From Hemicentrotus pulcherrimus (taxonomy: Eukaryota; Echinodermata; Echinoidea; Camarodonta; Strongylocentrotidae): a stretch of DNA of 64,000 nucleotides. Below, piece after piece: positions 39,209 through 51,382 of the stretch. A model generated the notes under the pieces. The model was not told where the DNA came from. It was given only the letters and a program-made list of their open reading frames with translations, and did no database searches. How positions within the stretch are numbered: position 1 is the stretch's first letter; each line of letters opens with the position of its first letter. The position numbers and the translations under genes were made by a program. The DNA is taken from positions 35,527 through 99,526 of the forward strand of contig BEXV01000864.1 of the NCBI GenBank assembly GCA_003118195.1, given 5' to 3'.

Positions 39209-42200
39209 TAGGGGGAGACGCCCTAACAATGCACGGCGATTGTTCTCTACTGGATTTGGCCATACACCATGTACACGCTCATGTTACAAAATGCAATAAA
39301 CGTTATCAAGTAAAATTGTACCAGTTTCATGTTTATCGTATTCATAACTACTTTCAATAATCACAAAATAGTTGCGCATTACTCTCAATATTTGTATTGA
39401 TTCATATGATTAATTCCTTTATCTTGTGTTTTTACACTTTTTTATATAAACTTTTATTTATAATTGTAATATCTGTATCATGTGTTGTTATCTTTAGTAT
39501 TTCATTTAAACAGAGTCAGATGAATCACAAAGTATGATACAGCTTTTTGAAAAGAAATAGTTTTACAGACAATCCAATCTAATAAAAGGGATATATTTTT
39601 CCTGTAAATTTATCACCAAAACATTACAGAGATAAATATATCATGGGTGTAATATCGATTTGTTTGCTCCTTCACTTGCCCAGTTGTGACAAAAGGCTTA
39701 ACTTTATTCAAGACGATTAACAATAATGTTACGATTCCTTTGTCTCTTGGTAAAGCTGAAATAAAAAGAGTAAAAAATATACGCATATAATTTATGAATA
39801 CAAAGGACGTTGTTATAAGAAAATTTACTATCGTATCAAAGGCAGACCTCATAAAGGAAAACTTTTCCGGATAAACGCGATATTCTGTATAGTAAATGAA
39901 ATATTTTATTTATAACAATGATACAGTGATGAGTTGTCAATTTCAACATGCAATGGAAGTATTACCCTTTCGTGACATTACAGACATTTGAACAGTCATC
40001 GATCTGCAGAATTATAATATTTTGTTGTCTTTGCCTGAGTTGAATATCAGGTTCAATTTCCCTTTAAATAATGGCCTGATATACACAACTTCGCTGAACC
40101 ATTTGCTACCATGCATGTCTGGTTCGTGGATGTTGGATGGATGACAATTCTGTCATCGGGAGCAGCGAAGAGTCACAGCGGATGCACGATATGGGACCTC
40201 GTTTTTACCCGTCGCGTATGAATAAAATATGAGAGAGTGATAAAGTATGTAAATGTATGCCACACACGGATCTTGTATGGACGTGGCTGGTTGGGCCAGC
40301 TACATAATCATCACGGTAAAACAAGATGACTGTACTGTTATGTATCCTTCCGACTTTCAACGACTTGAATCAAGTTAAAACAAATCGACGAACAATTTAT
40401 TATTTACACGATAGATATAACGATTTACCAGTTTTTGTTTTTGTTGTAAGAAACTGAATTGATGTGTATATACATGATATCGAGGGGAGAAAATAAAAAA
40501 AAATTACCTCAAATGCTCAATTACTAAATGACACTAAGCAACATTTACAAAACAGATGTATCCGTTAAGCTTCTTGTTATAAACTTCCATGACATCGGAT
40601 ATCTAAGGATACTCCAAGTTGTATCAACAATTATATGTGATGTCAGTAACATTCTGATTACCTTTACTTATCCTTGATTAATATACAAAACACATAATTA
40701 TTCATGTTTTCGTGATTACGTCTATTCTTGCATTCGACATGTACATGGATAAATAATGCTTCCTGGGGTTACCTTACTGTATTCATGATAATTTTAGCAA
40801 ACTAATTGGATTGTCATAAATCCGTCGAAAAGACCTTCTCGCCAAGGTGTATTGACGTCAAATAACTAAGAAAATAATACAGAGACATTAATTTATATGA
40901 TTCTTATGAAAGAGAACATAGAATGTGATCAATTAATCTTTTGATTATGAACCTATAATCCCTCAGATTTTATTTTCTCTTCAAATTCTTTTGAAAACGT
41001 AATTTTTTTTAATGACACGTTTAAAAGTATTCGTTTATTTCTTTTTAAACACATTTTCCTTCGAATCCAAATATTTGTATATTCTACATTCGTCACTGTG
41101 ATAGTTTTTCCATCAGTCTGGGAAGATAACTCTACAAAATTTCATGGGGCAGTCATTGATTGCGAGATTTGAACGGCTTTAAATACGAAATATCAAATCC
41201 AAATGCAAAATGAAGAAAAATGATCTAAAGAGATGGAGTGTATTATATAGATTCTCCATGAATTCGTTAAGGTGAACTTATTCTTCTATCACATATCCTA
41301 TAAGTGAATATAACAAACCATGCTTTCAAAAGATTTAACAAACATAGAGTAGAATACAAAGTGGTAAAATAATGTTTCCATAAAATTATTGAGACATATG
41401 AGTTATTAATATATTCCAGCCTAGATGTTTTAGTCATTTTCAGCATATTTAGATGAAAAGTAGTCATTCGTCGATTTCTTTCTGTTTAAAGAAGAGCTAT
41501 ACAGTATTTGAGTTGAATGTTATCTGATATTTCAACGATGAAAAATAATTCTGAATCTTACTGATAATAAGAGCGACGTTTGGGGTTTTAACTAACAATG
41601 AACCTACAAATCGGGAGCATTGGAGAGAAGAAGAAAAAAAAATCTTGGCGTAATTATGTTTGAGTTGGAGGGCATAAGAATGTCCACATCTTTATTAGCC
41701 ATATATAAACGATTCTATTTAAATGGAGTAAAGATGAATTGAGTGCACAATGGGAAAGCGAAGTCCATTGAAGGTGATGCCACTGGAAGCACGTTAGCTT
41801 GTTTGACTTGCTCTCTTGGTTTAACATTGCCATTAAGTGGCTGTGAAGGAGCTCTTCAGCACCTCTTGATAGGGAAACCACGCATCTTCAGAATGACTTC
41901 AACCACTCTTAAAGCTCATCCTCGGTTTTAATCACTAATTTAACCAAATCACACCCATCCCCAAGACAGACAGAGAAGATTTCGTCATATTCCAATATCT
42001 TGAGTTGAATATAGAATGGTAATCATCACTCTAAACTGCTGACAACTTGTTTTCTTTCAAGGATTATTGAGCGAAAGAGTGAAGGAAAGTAACTTCAGAA
42101 AAATTGTAAAATTTACACTTTTTGTCGATTTCAGGAAAGACTATTATATTTCAATTGATTGAAATAATAGCAAGGGTGGTTTGTTTACTTTCCACGTCTG

Positions 42201-42241
42201 TTACCAAAAGCAGGTATAAACACAATAAAGTTTGTCTAAAT

Positions 42242-42270
42242 TATTATTATTATTATTATTATTATTATTG
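42242..42270. repeat. (ATT)n microsatellite
   Basis: Nearly ten ATT units in intron 1. Confidence 0.9.
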
Positions 42271-44291
42271 AGATTTCGTTCTTTTGATACGAAATCATAA
42301 AAATTATTAACTAGTTTTTGAGTTTGTTATTCTTGGTTATCAGGCTTTTTATACAATATCATTCTTGATTGATTTTTGCGTTGTGACCGCATAAATTATC
42401 ACAGTACCTTTAAATCTTTCTCACCACGACGTCACGCAATATAAATCGTTTGTTGGTTTTACCTATATTCATTACGTTATTGGTTTACCTATTTAGCAAG
42501 GAGAAATGGAGGACGTCTTGAAGGGAAATATTCGTGCATGCTACCTCGTGTTTATAGACATGTCGTGGAATTGTTCTTTCCAGAACAGACCTAATTCCAG
42601 TGGGGATTCCGTGTGTGCTCTTTAGGACTGTACACACTCTGCGCTGATGTATTAAACGTTTATTCAACAGCGAGGGGTAAAAGAAAGGAAAGAGAAAAAG
42701 CTGGTAAAAGAGGGCAAATTGCTAAATGTGTAACTTCGTGCCGGTGACAAATAGTCATGACACCTCTTGATCTTTTTATGCTGTCTTTGCATACAAACGT
42801 CCCATACAAAAAGATCCATTCGCAGCGCATATATACAAACGATCCCTCCCCTCATTTGCTCGTGGAATACAAACGAATTAAAGGGATAGGAGAGGCTGCT
42901 AAAGATGCAATAGTTGGACAAATGTGGTGTGTCAATAAGACATGAGTTTCTGTGTCGCAGGCGGAGGGAAGCGGGGATAGGGAGGAGGAGGATTGGTGTA
43001 TAGGGTTGTCGTTGTGACCGGCCTTCGAGGCGAGCGACGGAGTACCGAGCCGCCTGCCGCAACCCGTGCATAGCTAACTCATCAGATAGGATGACAGCAA
43101 TCCCCACTCAGCCGCATCGAATACTGTAAATATTTAACAAGGAGGGGGGACTGCAAAAGGGGCCCATCCGATGTAAAAAATACACAGCATCCTCTTGTGA
43201 GATATTGATAGTCTTACCTGATTCAAAATCATTAATTTCAACAAAAATTTGTTACTTTTTAATATCCTTCTACATTCATTTGCTAAAGTTGATAAGATTT
43301 TTCGGATCAGTTTTTCGGATTAGTTTTGTTGTCATAAATCCTTTTTTTTTTTTTACCTTTCAACATATTTCGTAAACAAAATACTCAAAGTATGATACAA
43401 CTATATGATTGCAAAATGAGATATTCTTACGGATCTTAGACTTTGTTGTACTTTGCCAAGAAACCCTTTTAATTTCTAAGTCATACAAATCCAAGTTTAC
43501 CTATTCTCAAGTGGAATCCCTCTCTTGGGTATTGGTAAAATTTTTACCCAACACGAGGTTAATTATGTATTCAAACAACTTTGGGCATTGTCTTTACCCG
43601 ATGTCTCATTAAGTTCAAACTATAGAATTATCACTTCGACAATGGGTAAAGTATTAACCAAGTTAGGTAAACAAATACAAATACAACACGTTCGTTGGAT
43701 ATGTAATTACCCCAATGGCACATTTTTTTAATCCAGTATTCTGGCATATGATTATATACGTCTGTCAAACTCTGAGGAACATAATAATATGTAGAGAGAA
43801 ATATCTTTGTTTTTGCTAAACATTTTTTTAGATAACCGATTATTTGGGGGTTTTATTTTTCTTCTACTTCTTTACGTTCACAATTATTTGTGCTTTCCCT
43901 TCCGTCTCTCTGGTATTATTTGTGTACTTTAGATATTAATTCCTTTTCGAAGAAATTTCTATTTGACATTGCAATAATGAAGTTATGTTTACCTTTCGCA
44001 TAATCAAAGTTTTTCAAAAAGGAAATAAAAACAATACATATTAATTGAAGTGTAAACAAAAAATAAAACCTGGATGGGAATATAGATATCATTATACATG
44101 AGTATTAAGGAATATGAAAAGTAATATTGAGAAGTTTGAAGTTCAAACTTCTTTCTTGAGAACCGAGTACGTGATCTGTGCTAAATACTATTATGCAATC
44201 TGAATGAATGGGAGGCAATAGATTAAGAGTGTGGGTGTTTGTTGAGAGGTGTTGATGTTGGTTGAGTTGAAGAGGGGTTGTTACACCTCAC

Positions 44292-44445
44292 CTGAGAATC
44301 CCAACGAATTATGATTCGACGACTGCATGGGTAGACCTGGGTAGGAGAAGCTCCTAGGTGCTGGGGGCACGATGCTGTTGAGAGCAAAGGCGTGAGCCCG
44401 GGCACGATGATGGTTGAGGTATTCCTCGCTACCGTCATACATCAT
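44292..44445 (-). CDS. tbx6/16: T-box gene exon 1 (start codon, N-terminal region)
   Basis: This exon encodes residues 1-51 plus the first base of codon 52, beginning MMYDGSEEYLNHHRARAHAF and ending NHNSLGFS. Two ATGs are adjacent at 44445 and 44442. An in-frame TGA at 44457-44455 lies four codons upstream, so the start cannot be further 5' without another exon. The exon ends at CAG with donor GTGAGG at 44291. The single leftover G joins AC of exon 2 to give Asp52, so the reading phase agrees exactly. The segment is low in homology signal, rich in His, Ser and Pro, and has no signal peptide or membrane segment, as usual for the disordered N-terminus of a T-box factor. That it is the first coding exon is inferred from phase, donor, stop-bounded ATG and the TATA-like box about 260 bp upstream. 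A transcript would settle it. Confidence 0.8.
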
Positions 44446-44506
44446 TCCCACTTGTCACCACCACCGAGAGGGAGAGAGAGTCAAGAAACAAGCCTACAAT
44501 CAGCCG

Positions 44507-44647
44507 CTAACAAACTTCCAAGGGGGCGACAAAATCGAACGATGTCGGCGACGAACTTCTCAAGTCCAGAGTAGAGATCTCGCTTTTTGGGGTGAAGTAC
44601 AGAGAGAAGAGAGAGTGGGAGAAAAAACAATGCCACCGTGCGCGCAT
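44507..44647 (-). other. Upstream ORF of 46 codons in the inferred 5' leader
   Basis: It starts at the only minus-strand ATG between the inferred start site (about 44680) and the main start codon, reads MRARWHCFFSHSLFSLYF, and ends at TAG (44509-44507), 61 nt before the main ATG. It does not overlap the T-box frame. The peptide resembles nothing I recognise. If the leader starts near 44680 this frame could reduce initiation at the main ATG. If transcription starts further 3' it is irrelevant. Confidence 0.35.
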
Positions 44648-44702
44648 TCCCAACCTTGGTGCACTCGTGAAAAACTTGGTGTCGAGAGAGCGAGAATGGT
44701 TT

Positions 44703-44710
44703 TATTTATA
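44703..44710 (-). promoter_or_regulatory. TATA-like box of the T-box gene
   Basis: On the minus strand the sequence reads GATATAAATAAAAC, containing TATAAATA about 260 bp upstream of the start codon. A start site would be expected near 44680, where the strand reads CACCA, compatible with a CA initiator. This would give a 5' leader of about 235 nt with no need for an upstream intron. The motif and spacing are seen; its use is inferred. Confidence 0.5.
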
Positions 44711-44879
44711 TCTCCAGATTCACGTCCCGGTGAGAACTGAGGAGGAAGAACAGTATGGAAAAAAAAATGGTTCTTCACGTGGATTCATCGGAGATCGTGC
44801 CGAAACACCAATTAAAGACCTATTATGAAGTGCCTCCGACTAGGTTATACCGTTTAGACAAGCGCGACTTACAACGGGC

Positions 44880-44900
44880 GCTGATTGGTCCAATGCGCAC
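44880..44900 (-). promoter_or_regulatory. CCAAT-type proximal promoter motif
   Basis: The minus strand reads CATTGGACCAATCAGCGCC, with CCAATCAG on the gene's strand and a second, inverted CCAAT (ATTGG) just before it. It lies about 200 bp upstream of the inferred start site, in a locally GC-richer segment. The motif resembles the NF-Y site consensus. Function is inferred. Confidence 0.35.
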
Positions 44901-47900
44901 GTCCATCACCAGCATAGTGACCACGCCCATTAGTCCGCCATCGAGAGGGTACTCTTTCTGCAGTATGATCATGAGTTGAGGCGACAGCTTTGCTCTATGC
45001 AGGCACAAAAGCACGCATTTTCTCGCGAGCGCACTCTTTGTTGAATGGCATTCACAGCGGCTCTGTTTGTTTGAGTCAAATTTTCCGGTTTTACACGTGT
45101 GTCTTTTCAAGCTCAGTAAATCAGCGCTTGATACACTCTAAGAAGCGTGCTTCTTATTTCCTACACACACAAAAAGAAACATTGAGTCTAAGATGTCTTT
45201 TAAGCAAGCTGATTACTGCATTAATGAAGTAAACAATATTTGTCATATGTTTGTTAGATCCAGCATCAATTTCAATGAGGACATTTCAACAAAATTGATA
45301 TTATAAAATTACTAAATTAATTAATGATGCTGTTCGCCATCTACAGAAAAAAAGTACGTCACCCTAAACTAATAGTAAGACTATCAGTCGAAAGTCCGGT
45401 TTGTAATGGATTTTAGCCAATCATAGATTATAATATATCCGATATTTAACTCCAAACGTTTGCTCGATATGACGCAAAAATGATGAAGAAGAGAAGTTTC
45501 ATGTTTTAAATCCAACAGATTCTAGTTATATATAATATATTCATTAGATCCTTTCGATAAAACTACGTCACTAAAATGATGGTACGGCCTCACACTTTGT
45601 ATTATTCCTTTTTTCCTTCACAAATCAGTACAATATGTTATTGATACTGGCCTTTATCAATTCGGAAAAATGTATGACTTCATAATATTTTGTATCACAA
45701 TTCGGAATTGATATTAATCCTGCATAATGAGGTATTGTCAATACTGAGTATATCAAACAGTTTTTTTTTTCTTTCTGATCTTGTGGATGCAAGAAACAAA
45801 CTTGTTAATTTGTACCTGGTCTTTGTGTCACATAATGCGCTGACAATATCAACTTTCCCCTTCCCCTATCCCTCTTTCTCTTTATCTCTATCCCCCTCCC
45901 GAAAGTATCTGTCGCTTTCTCTTTAACCCCTCTTTATCCCCCTCTCCCCCTCCCTCACTGCCCCTTCCCTTGATGTAATTTTCTCCTCTTTTCTTACAGT
46001 AAAACTGATGTGAGATGAGTATTTTGTAAGAATTTAAGCCAACCAGTAACCCTTTTTACGTCCATCTGTCGCTGTGCATTTTAATCCTTATCATATTTTC
46101 GTCCGCAGCTCAATTGTTAGCCCATTATCTCACACTTATATTCTTGCCTTTTTACGTCGTAGACGCGCCTGAGTGATCGCTTTGCCCGAATGGCCCGAAA
46201 TGGACCCAATTTGTCAAAAAATGTTCCGCAACGAAGAGAGAAAACCAAGGAGCCTCTTCATCTGTCTTGTGCGATATGGTTCATTTGGTAGTCATAGAAT
46301 CCCGCGCCGCGCAATCAGTGGTTACGAGCGCGTGAAGGAACGAGCTCCCGGGCTGGAGGGCCGTCAACAACGACCTCACCAAGCGTGACGGAAAAACCAA
46401 ATAGTGCAGGGTTCCTTCTACCACACCAAACGTCATACAAAACCCTTCTCCTCTCAAATGATTCTTTGCATTTTACTTCCTCTCTTTCGGCATCAAACAT
46501 AAGGCGCTAAAAGATTCATATGTCAAATCAAAAAAAGAGTAAAAAGGGAAAATATTGAAGTGTTCGGTAAATTTGACTTTATACTTGTAGAGGAAATAGT
46601 CCTATTGGGGGTTTTGATTTGACAAATAGAATGATATTTGATACAAATCGATGTGATTTTCAGAGTCTGTAGTGTTTCCTGGGTTCTCTGGGGTGTATAT
46701 TTATATCGCCAAATATCACTCACGGAATTCTTGAGTGAATACTACAATGCGACTAGCCGCCTGAGGGGGTATTTATGACAAGTGGCTCTTACAATTGCTT
46801 ACCTGGCCAAAGATGAATACATTTCCATATCGTTGTAGTTATTCTTGTCAAAATATGAATCTTATTCGCGCAAACTGGGCCACTGGAGTTGACGATTCAA
46901 ACACCTCGTTCCCCATGATCCTCCCTGGAATGCAACGCTATCTCTCAGCTCTCAAGTTTTATTTGACGCTTTGAATATATACATTCTCTTATTTCGATCT
47001 CAATTCATCTGATAAATCGTCCAGTCCAACTAAGCTTTGTTTTAAACTTTCAACATTTAAACAAAAACATCTTTTAGAAGAGTTGAAAAGCGACGACGAA
47101 AAATAAAAAGTCTCATTTCATCTGTTGGGGATCTTACTTAAATAAAAGATTTGCAATGCATTAGAATAACATTGATTTTGATATATCTGTTTCAGATGAG
47201 CTCTTAAATGACAAATTTAGTTTGGACGAGAGAGAAGTAAAACAAAACAACAAGAACAACAATGATGATGATATTAATGAAGAATTATGTTTTCTATACC
47301 AACGATATCCTGTAAGAATTTATTAACAATAAAGATATTATTACAATTTTTTTGTTTTGTTACAATTATTGCATTTGATGATCTCTTCTCTGTTTTTTCT
47401 TTTAAAAAAAATGTATATCTTTATATGTTATCTATTACTAGTATTATGTATATCTTTGTACTTTTGTTTTGATTATGTTTTACTTTTGTTATGTATGTAA
47501 ACATGTTGGAAAATAATATATAATTTGACATTTCACGTTTTCCAAGAACAACTACAAATAAACCAAACCAATGTTATCTATCATTCAAGTATTGAGTAAT
47601 TAATTAAATATGTATTGAAATGATGGAGGTAAAAAACTCGCTTGAAGAAAAGAGAGAACAAAAATGTTGAATCTCCATATAATTATATGAAAATGACAAA
47701 AATATAGTTTTAAATATATATTAAAGTCCAGAGCATTTTCTGACTATATCGCACTTTTGAAAAGGTTGAATAAATCATCACATTTTTCAAGTGAGAAAAT
47801 CCATGTAAGCGATTACCATTTCGCGTGTATAAAGACGGGGATGATAAATAGAATTATCGCCTCAATGGGGCTAAGCAATGAATCCTAATCATATAGTAAA

Positions 47901-48548
47901 ATGACATAATGAATATGATGATAGAAATGCAGTAACCACGTGACAAATTCAACGCCGCTGATTGGTTTCACACCCGGTCTGCTTCGTAGTCTCTACACGT
48001 GACACCGCAATATCGCACTTTGTGCGGGTCGTGTATACATGTATAATGTTCGTGTGTTTAATATGATTCGGTTGTTTCATGTTGTGTTGGTTTAATAGCC
48101 CGAAGAATGGCTAAAGTACAGTGTCGAAACTCTATGAATAATAACGAGACATATCACAGGAAAAAGACAATATCGCAATTTTGGAGCTATCTAAAAAGGC
48201 TTTCGCGCATGTCTATTAACATTCTTACAATCCTTGAAGCAATCAGCGACTGACCCTTATCCGTATGGTACATTACATTATTGTTGAAACATTACCGTCA
48301 CAGCACTCCTAAGTATTTTTTTCTTCCTGTCGTGATGTTTTGTAAAAAGATATCTATATATATATATATATAGTTATACCACGAAACGATATTCTTGTTG
48401 CTATGTATACGCCTAAGTATTTACAAATACTTGTATATTATGATTGGCTTGATATACGTAATTACTTAGACAGATTTTAATGCTAGCCTATGATAAATAT
48501 AATCATGGTAGCTAAACCTTTACAGGGTTTTATTTAATGATTGGTTTG

Positions 48549-48550
<2 letters not shown>

Positions 48551-48590
<40 letters not shown>
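48551..48590. repeat. (TG)n microsatellite
   Basis: Twenty uninterrupted TG units upstream of the T-box gene; a shorter AT tract lies at 48354-48372. Confidence 0.95.
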
Positions 48591-48591
<1 letters not shown>

Positions 48592-49967
48592 CTTTTCTCT
48601 GATCCGTTCACTTTTCTTTCCGTCTCTTCCGCATAATACATTATACTTTAACCTATGGATTGTTCCATAAAAGAATTTTTTTTTAAAATACCATATATGT
48701 TTTCCCTAATTTTTTTCCAATTTCAAGGCCATTCATTGTTCATTGTGGCAATATCTTTCGCCAAACACCTTGAATTTCTTTTATTTATGCGTATAAGCGT
48801 TTCCATGTATCAGTAGTTTGTCTGGCACTGAATTGATTCGGAGATAGATTAATAAATAGAATAATAAGCAATATATTTCTCGGGAAAATATAATTTTGGA
48901 CATATCACGGACAAAATGGATATTTGAAACAAAAATGATGTGGATTTATTTTTCACTTGCTGAGTATAGTCAGGAGGATATAAACATGCAAAATGCTTGG
49001 CACGGAGCCGGTCTTTTATGCACATTTTCACCTCGTAGAGGTATCGTTTTCGACAAGTTCCTTAAAGGAATGAGGTGTGAGCATCAGTTCCAGTCGTATG
49101 TCATTGAATCTTAATATCTCCTATAAAGGGGCAATGTAGCGCTATTGATATTCATTACAGTCATTCACAAGCGGAAAAATAGATAAGAATATAAAACACG
49201 ATCAAAAAGCCTTTCGAGAAAATTAACCGAAGACGTCTCCAATTTCGTTGTCAATGCCACTGCTCAATATGCTAACAACATTGATTTCTTAAGAAATCCC
49301 AACATCAATTCTTAATGTTATACTAGAAGATATTGAATTTGTCCTTTAGTTGATTTGGGGGAAATCTTTGTAAAAACTCGATTGAAAATTTAAAAAACTC
49401 ATTCATGTTTTCATGACAGAAATTTTACGGAAATGGAAAATTTAAAACATTAGAGGAAATGACAATTTATTTAAAAAATATATGAGAGTATATTAAGCAG
49501 GAAAATGCATGAAAAATGATTTAAACGCTCTATTTTATAGGTTGTTGCACTGTGAAAGTGATAGTACTTCCTTGAAAACATTGGGTAGAAAATCGCCCAA
49601 TATTTGGATAACTACTCGTCTGACCAACTCTGTGCATTTTATATCCAACAGTCGTCAATTTGTTCACGGTTTTGCATTTCTATGATCTAATCTTGATCAT
49701 AATCTGACAAAATATGTTAATATCCGAGTTGGAAATAAACTTGGTCAACTTTCAAGTTGGTCGGACATTAAGAATACCCGCATTTTTTTTTTTTTTTAAT
49801 ATTTTGTTTTGCATATTGAGCAGAACAGTATACTAAAGGCAGAAAGCAAGAGAGGATAACGGGTATTAACTTGTGTCATCTTCAGAATCAATGCCTTCGT
49901 AGCTTTAGACAATATTACTGCTGACGTCACACCGCAATTTTCTACATACAAACTGAACATCTATTAA

Positions 49968-50201
49968 CCTTATTTGTTCACCCAGGGAAGCCTTATCAAC
50001 ATCGACGCTGTCCCTCCTGGTGGCCCTGTAATTAGTATTACCCAAGCAATTGCCATAACCCATTTGCTCTTGGGCGGAAAGTGTCAAACATGGATTAGGG
50101 TTAGGGTTAGGGATTAGGGTTAGGGATTAGGGTTAGGGATTCGAACCGACAACCCTTGGATTGAGAGTCAAGTCAATGAACCACTACGCACGCCACCTCT
50201 A
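49968..50201 (-). mobile_element. tRNA-derived SINE, copy B, with internal telomere-like repeat
   Basis: Read on the minus strand, the head is GGTGGCGTGCGTAGTGGTTC, followed by GACTCTCAATCCAAGGGTTG and an intact box B, GGTTCGAATCC. Where the other copies carry the GGCAAGACATTAATCC segment, this one has about eight CCCTAA-type units, then a diverged body that matches copy A again in its last part (GGGCCAccAgGA... and GTTGATaAGGCTt). The body match shows that this is a SINE and not a free-standing telomeric tract. Confidence 0.75.
50094..50141 (+). repeat. Interstitial TTAGGG-type tract inside a SINE
   Basis: The plus strand reads GATTAGGG and TTAGGG units for about 48 bp, alternating 6-mers and 7- to 8-mers (GGATTAGGG). 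The tract abuts box B of the SINE on one side and its body on the other. The variant GGATTAGGG units suggest expansion of the SINE's own GGATTA segment instead of insertion of telomeric DNA. Confidence 0.85.
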
Positions 50202-50751
50202 CACTTAGGGGTTTTGTTTTGTGTCTTTTTTTTAAAGCAAGAAGGGAAAGCATCAAGGCGACCGTGTATACATTATTGACCCACTCAGATTCGTGCAAGT
50301 GTACAGTCTCCATACCGTCCGCGGAGAGTCCAGCGGCCATCCCTTTGTCGGGCTATTAACCGGACGCGTGCCGCTCGCCTGTCCACTGGAATTAGTCTAC
50401 AAACCAAAATAGATTTCTGCTCCAAATGGCGTCAAAAGCAATGTCCAAAAGCCGATTTAAAGTGAGAAAAGATGGACACAAACTTTAATACTGTGGGTAC
50501 GTTGGGTTCTGTTAAAAAGATTACGCACTACTCTCGTGCAGTAAGATAGCATGTGGATGCATTGCATCTCGTGTAAAAAAAGCATCGTTCGCATTGTAGC
50601 AATGCAGATATTGATGACAATGAAATGATTTTTTTCTAAAGATGTGTCAAAGGATGTCTAAAACTCGTTTGTCTTTGAAATTGTAGATTTGGGTTTCTGC
50701 AATATATCAAATACAATTCAGTGAATCAGATCAGATCAATCAGATCAACTA

Positions 50752-50906
50752 TATACTACTGCTACTACATGTACTACTACTACTGCTACTACCACTATAC
50801 TACTACTACTACTACTACTACTACCAATGCTACTTCTACTACTACTAATACTACTACTACTACTACTATACTACTAGTACTACAACTACTACTAGAAGAA
50901 GAAGAT
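50752..50906. repeat. (ACT)n imperfect repeat
   Basis: Imperfect ACT/CTA units over about 150 bp, followed by a short GAAGAA stretch. The poly-Thr and poly-Tyr frames across it are artefacts. Confidence 0.9.
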
Positions 50907-51127
50907 GAAATAGAAGATGAAGAAGAATTATCATGCTCACACTAACATCTCCTTTTAAGCAAACTTCTATATTCGATAAACCTCTATGTTTTTGTCCATC
51001 TATCGTAAATTAGAGATTTAGTCGGCAAAATGCCAACCCCAAAGTATTCTATAGCCTTGACAAGGGCAGATAAAGCGCAAAATATACTCAAATTCACATG
51101 GCTATATTGCTGAAATTCTATGTACAT

Positions 51128-51382
51128 GTTGTGGTCTATAGTGGATAAGTCGCCGGTCGGACTGTGGATCACAGGGTCCGTGGTTCGAGTCCCGCCGCGG
51201 CACTAATGTCCTTTGGCAAGACATTTATCTACATTAGCCACTCTCCACCCAGGTGTTAATGGGTACCGGTAGGAAGTAATTCTTTAATTGCTGTGAGCGC
51301 CGAAATCAGTAGCCTAGCAGAGCCGGTTAATAATATAGATATGGGCACTATATCCGATATTATTATTATTATTATTATTAAA
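51128..51382 (+). mobile_element. tRNA-derived SINE, copy C (intact head, core and TTA tail)
   Basis: The tRNA-like head spans about 51130-51202, with a box A-like TAGTGGATAAG and box B GGTTCGAGTCC at 51182-51192 ending CCGCGGCA. The core is CTTTGGCAAGACATT and CACTCTCCACCCAGGTGTTA with GGGTACCGG, a motif set known from SINE families of marine invertebrates. The element ends with a (TTA)n tail at 51359-51379. It is the best preserved of the three copies and gives the internal polymerase III promoter layout. Confidence 0.85.

Larger units (their letters stand above)
36601..44291 (-). other. Intron 1 of the T-box gene (7.7 kb)
   Basis: It is bounded by GTGAGG at 44291 and CCACAG at 36601. It is mostly AT-rich unique sequence, with a G run near 37620-37632, a GA repeat at 38617-38638, a GT repeat at 39181-39208 and an ATT repeat at 42242-42270. 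A GC-richer segment at about 42940-43110, some 1.2 kb from exon 1, is a plausible regulatory element. No other gene is recognised. Confidence 0.75.
1462..44445 (-). other. tbx6/16: T-box transcription factor gene, Tbx6/16/VegT-like, 5' part (four coding exons)
   Basis: Joining the four exons gives 269 codons with no stop, all phases matching and all borders GT/AG. Family knowledge: Tbx6/16/VegT proteins are nuclear activators that bind T-half-sites resembling AGGTGTGA and act in mesoderm or vegetal-cell specification. In sea urchins a tbx6/16 gene is reported in mesoderm and muscle lineages. Seen here: intact T-box motifs and family-type residues (WMKQ, LDQHGH, FSLRW). Inferred: orthology. 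Other T-box classes are less likely. Tbx20 and Tbx15/18/22 differ in the region after QPR, and Tbx4/5 and Tbx1/10 differ after LKLTNN and in the second half. Regulation probably involves the long introns, which hold several GC-richer islands. Confidence 0.85.

Noticed and set aside
42664..43107. 147-codon minus-strand frame in intron 1
   Set aside because: It lies in the sense orientation of the host gene but has no recognisable domain, becomes low-complexity in its second half and lacks splice signals that would fit it between exons 1 and 2, whose phases already match directly.
49073..49080. Exact T-half-site AGGTGTGA upstream of the gene (another, TCACACCT, at 28825-28832)
   Set aside because: An 8-base word is expected about twice on both strands of a 64-kb window, so two hits are no more than chance. 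They do not support autoregulation.
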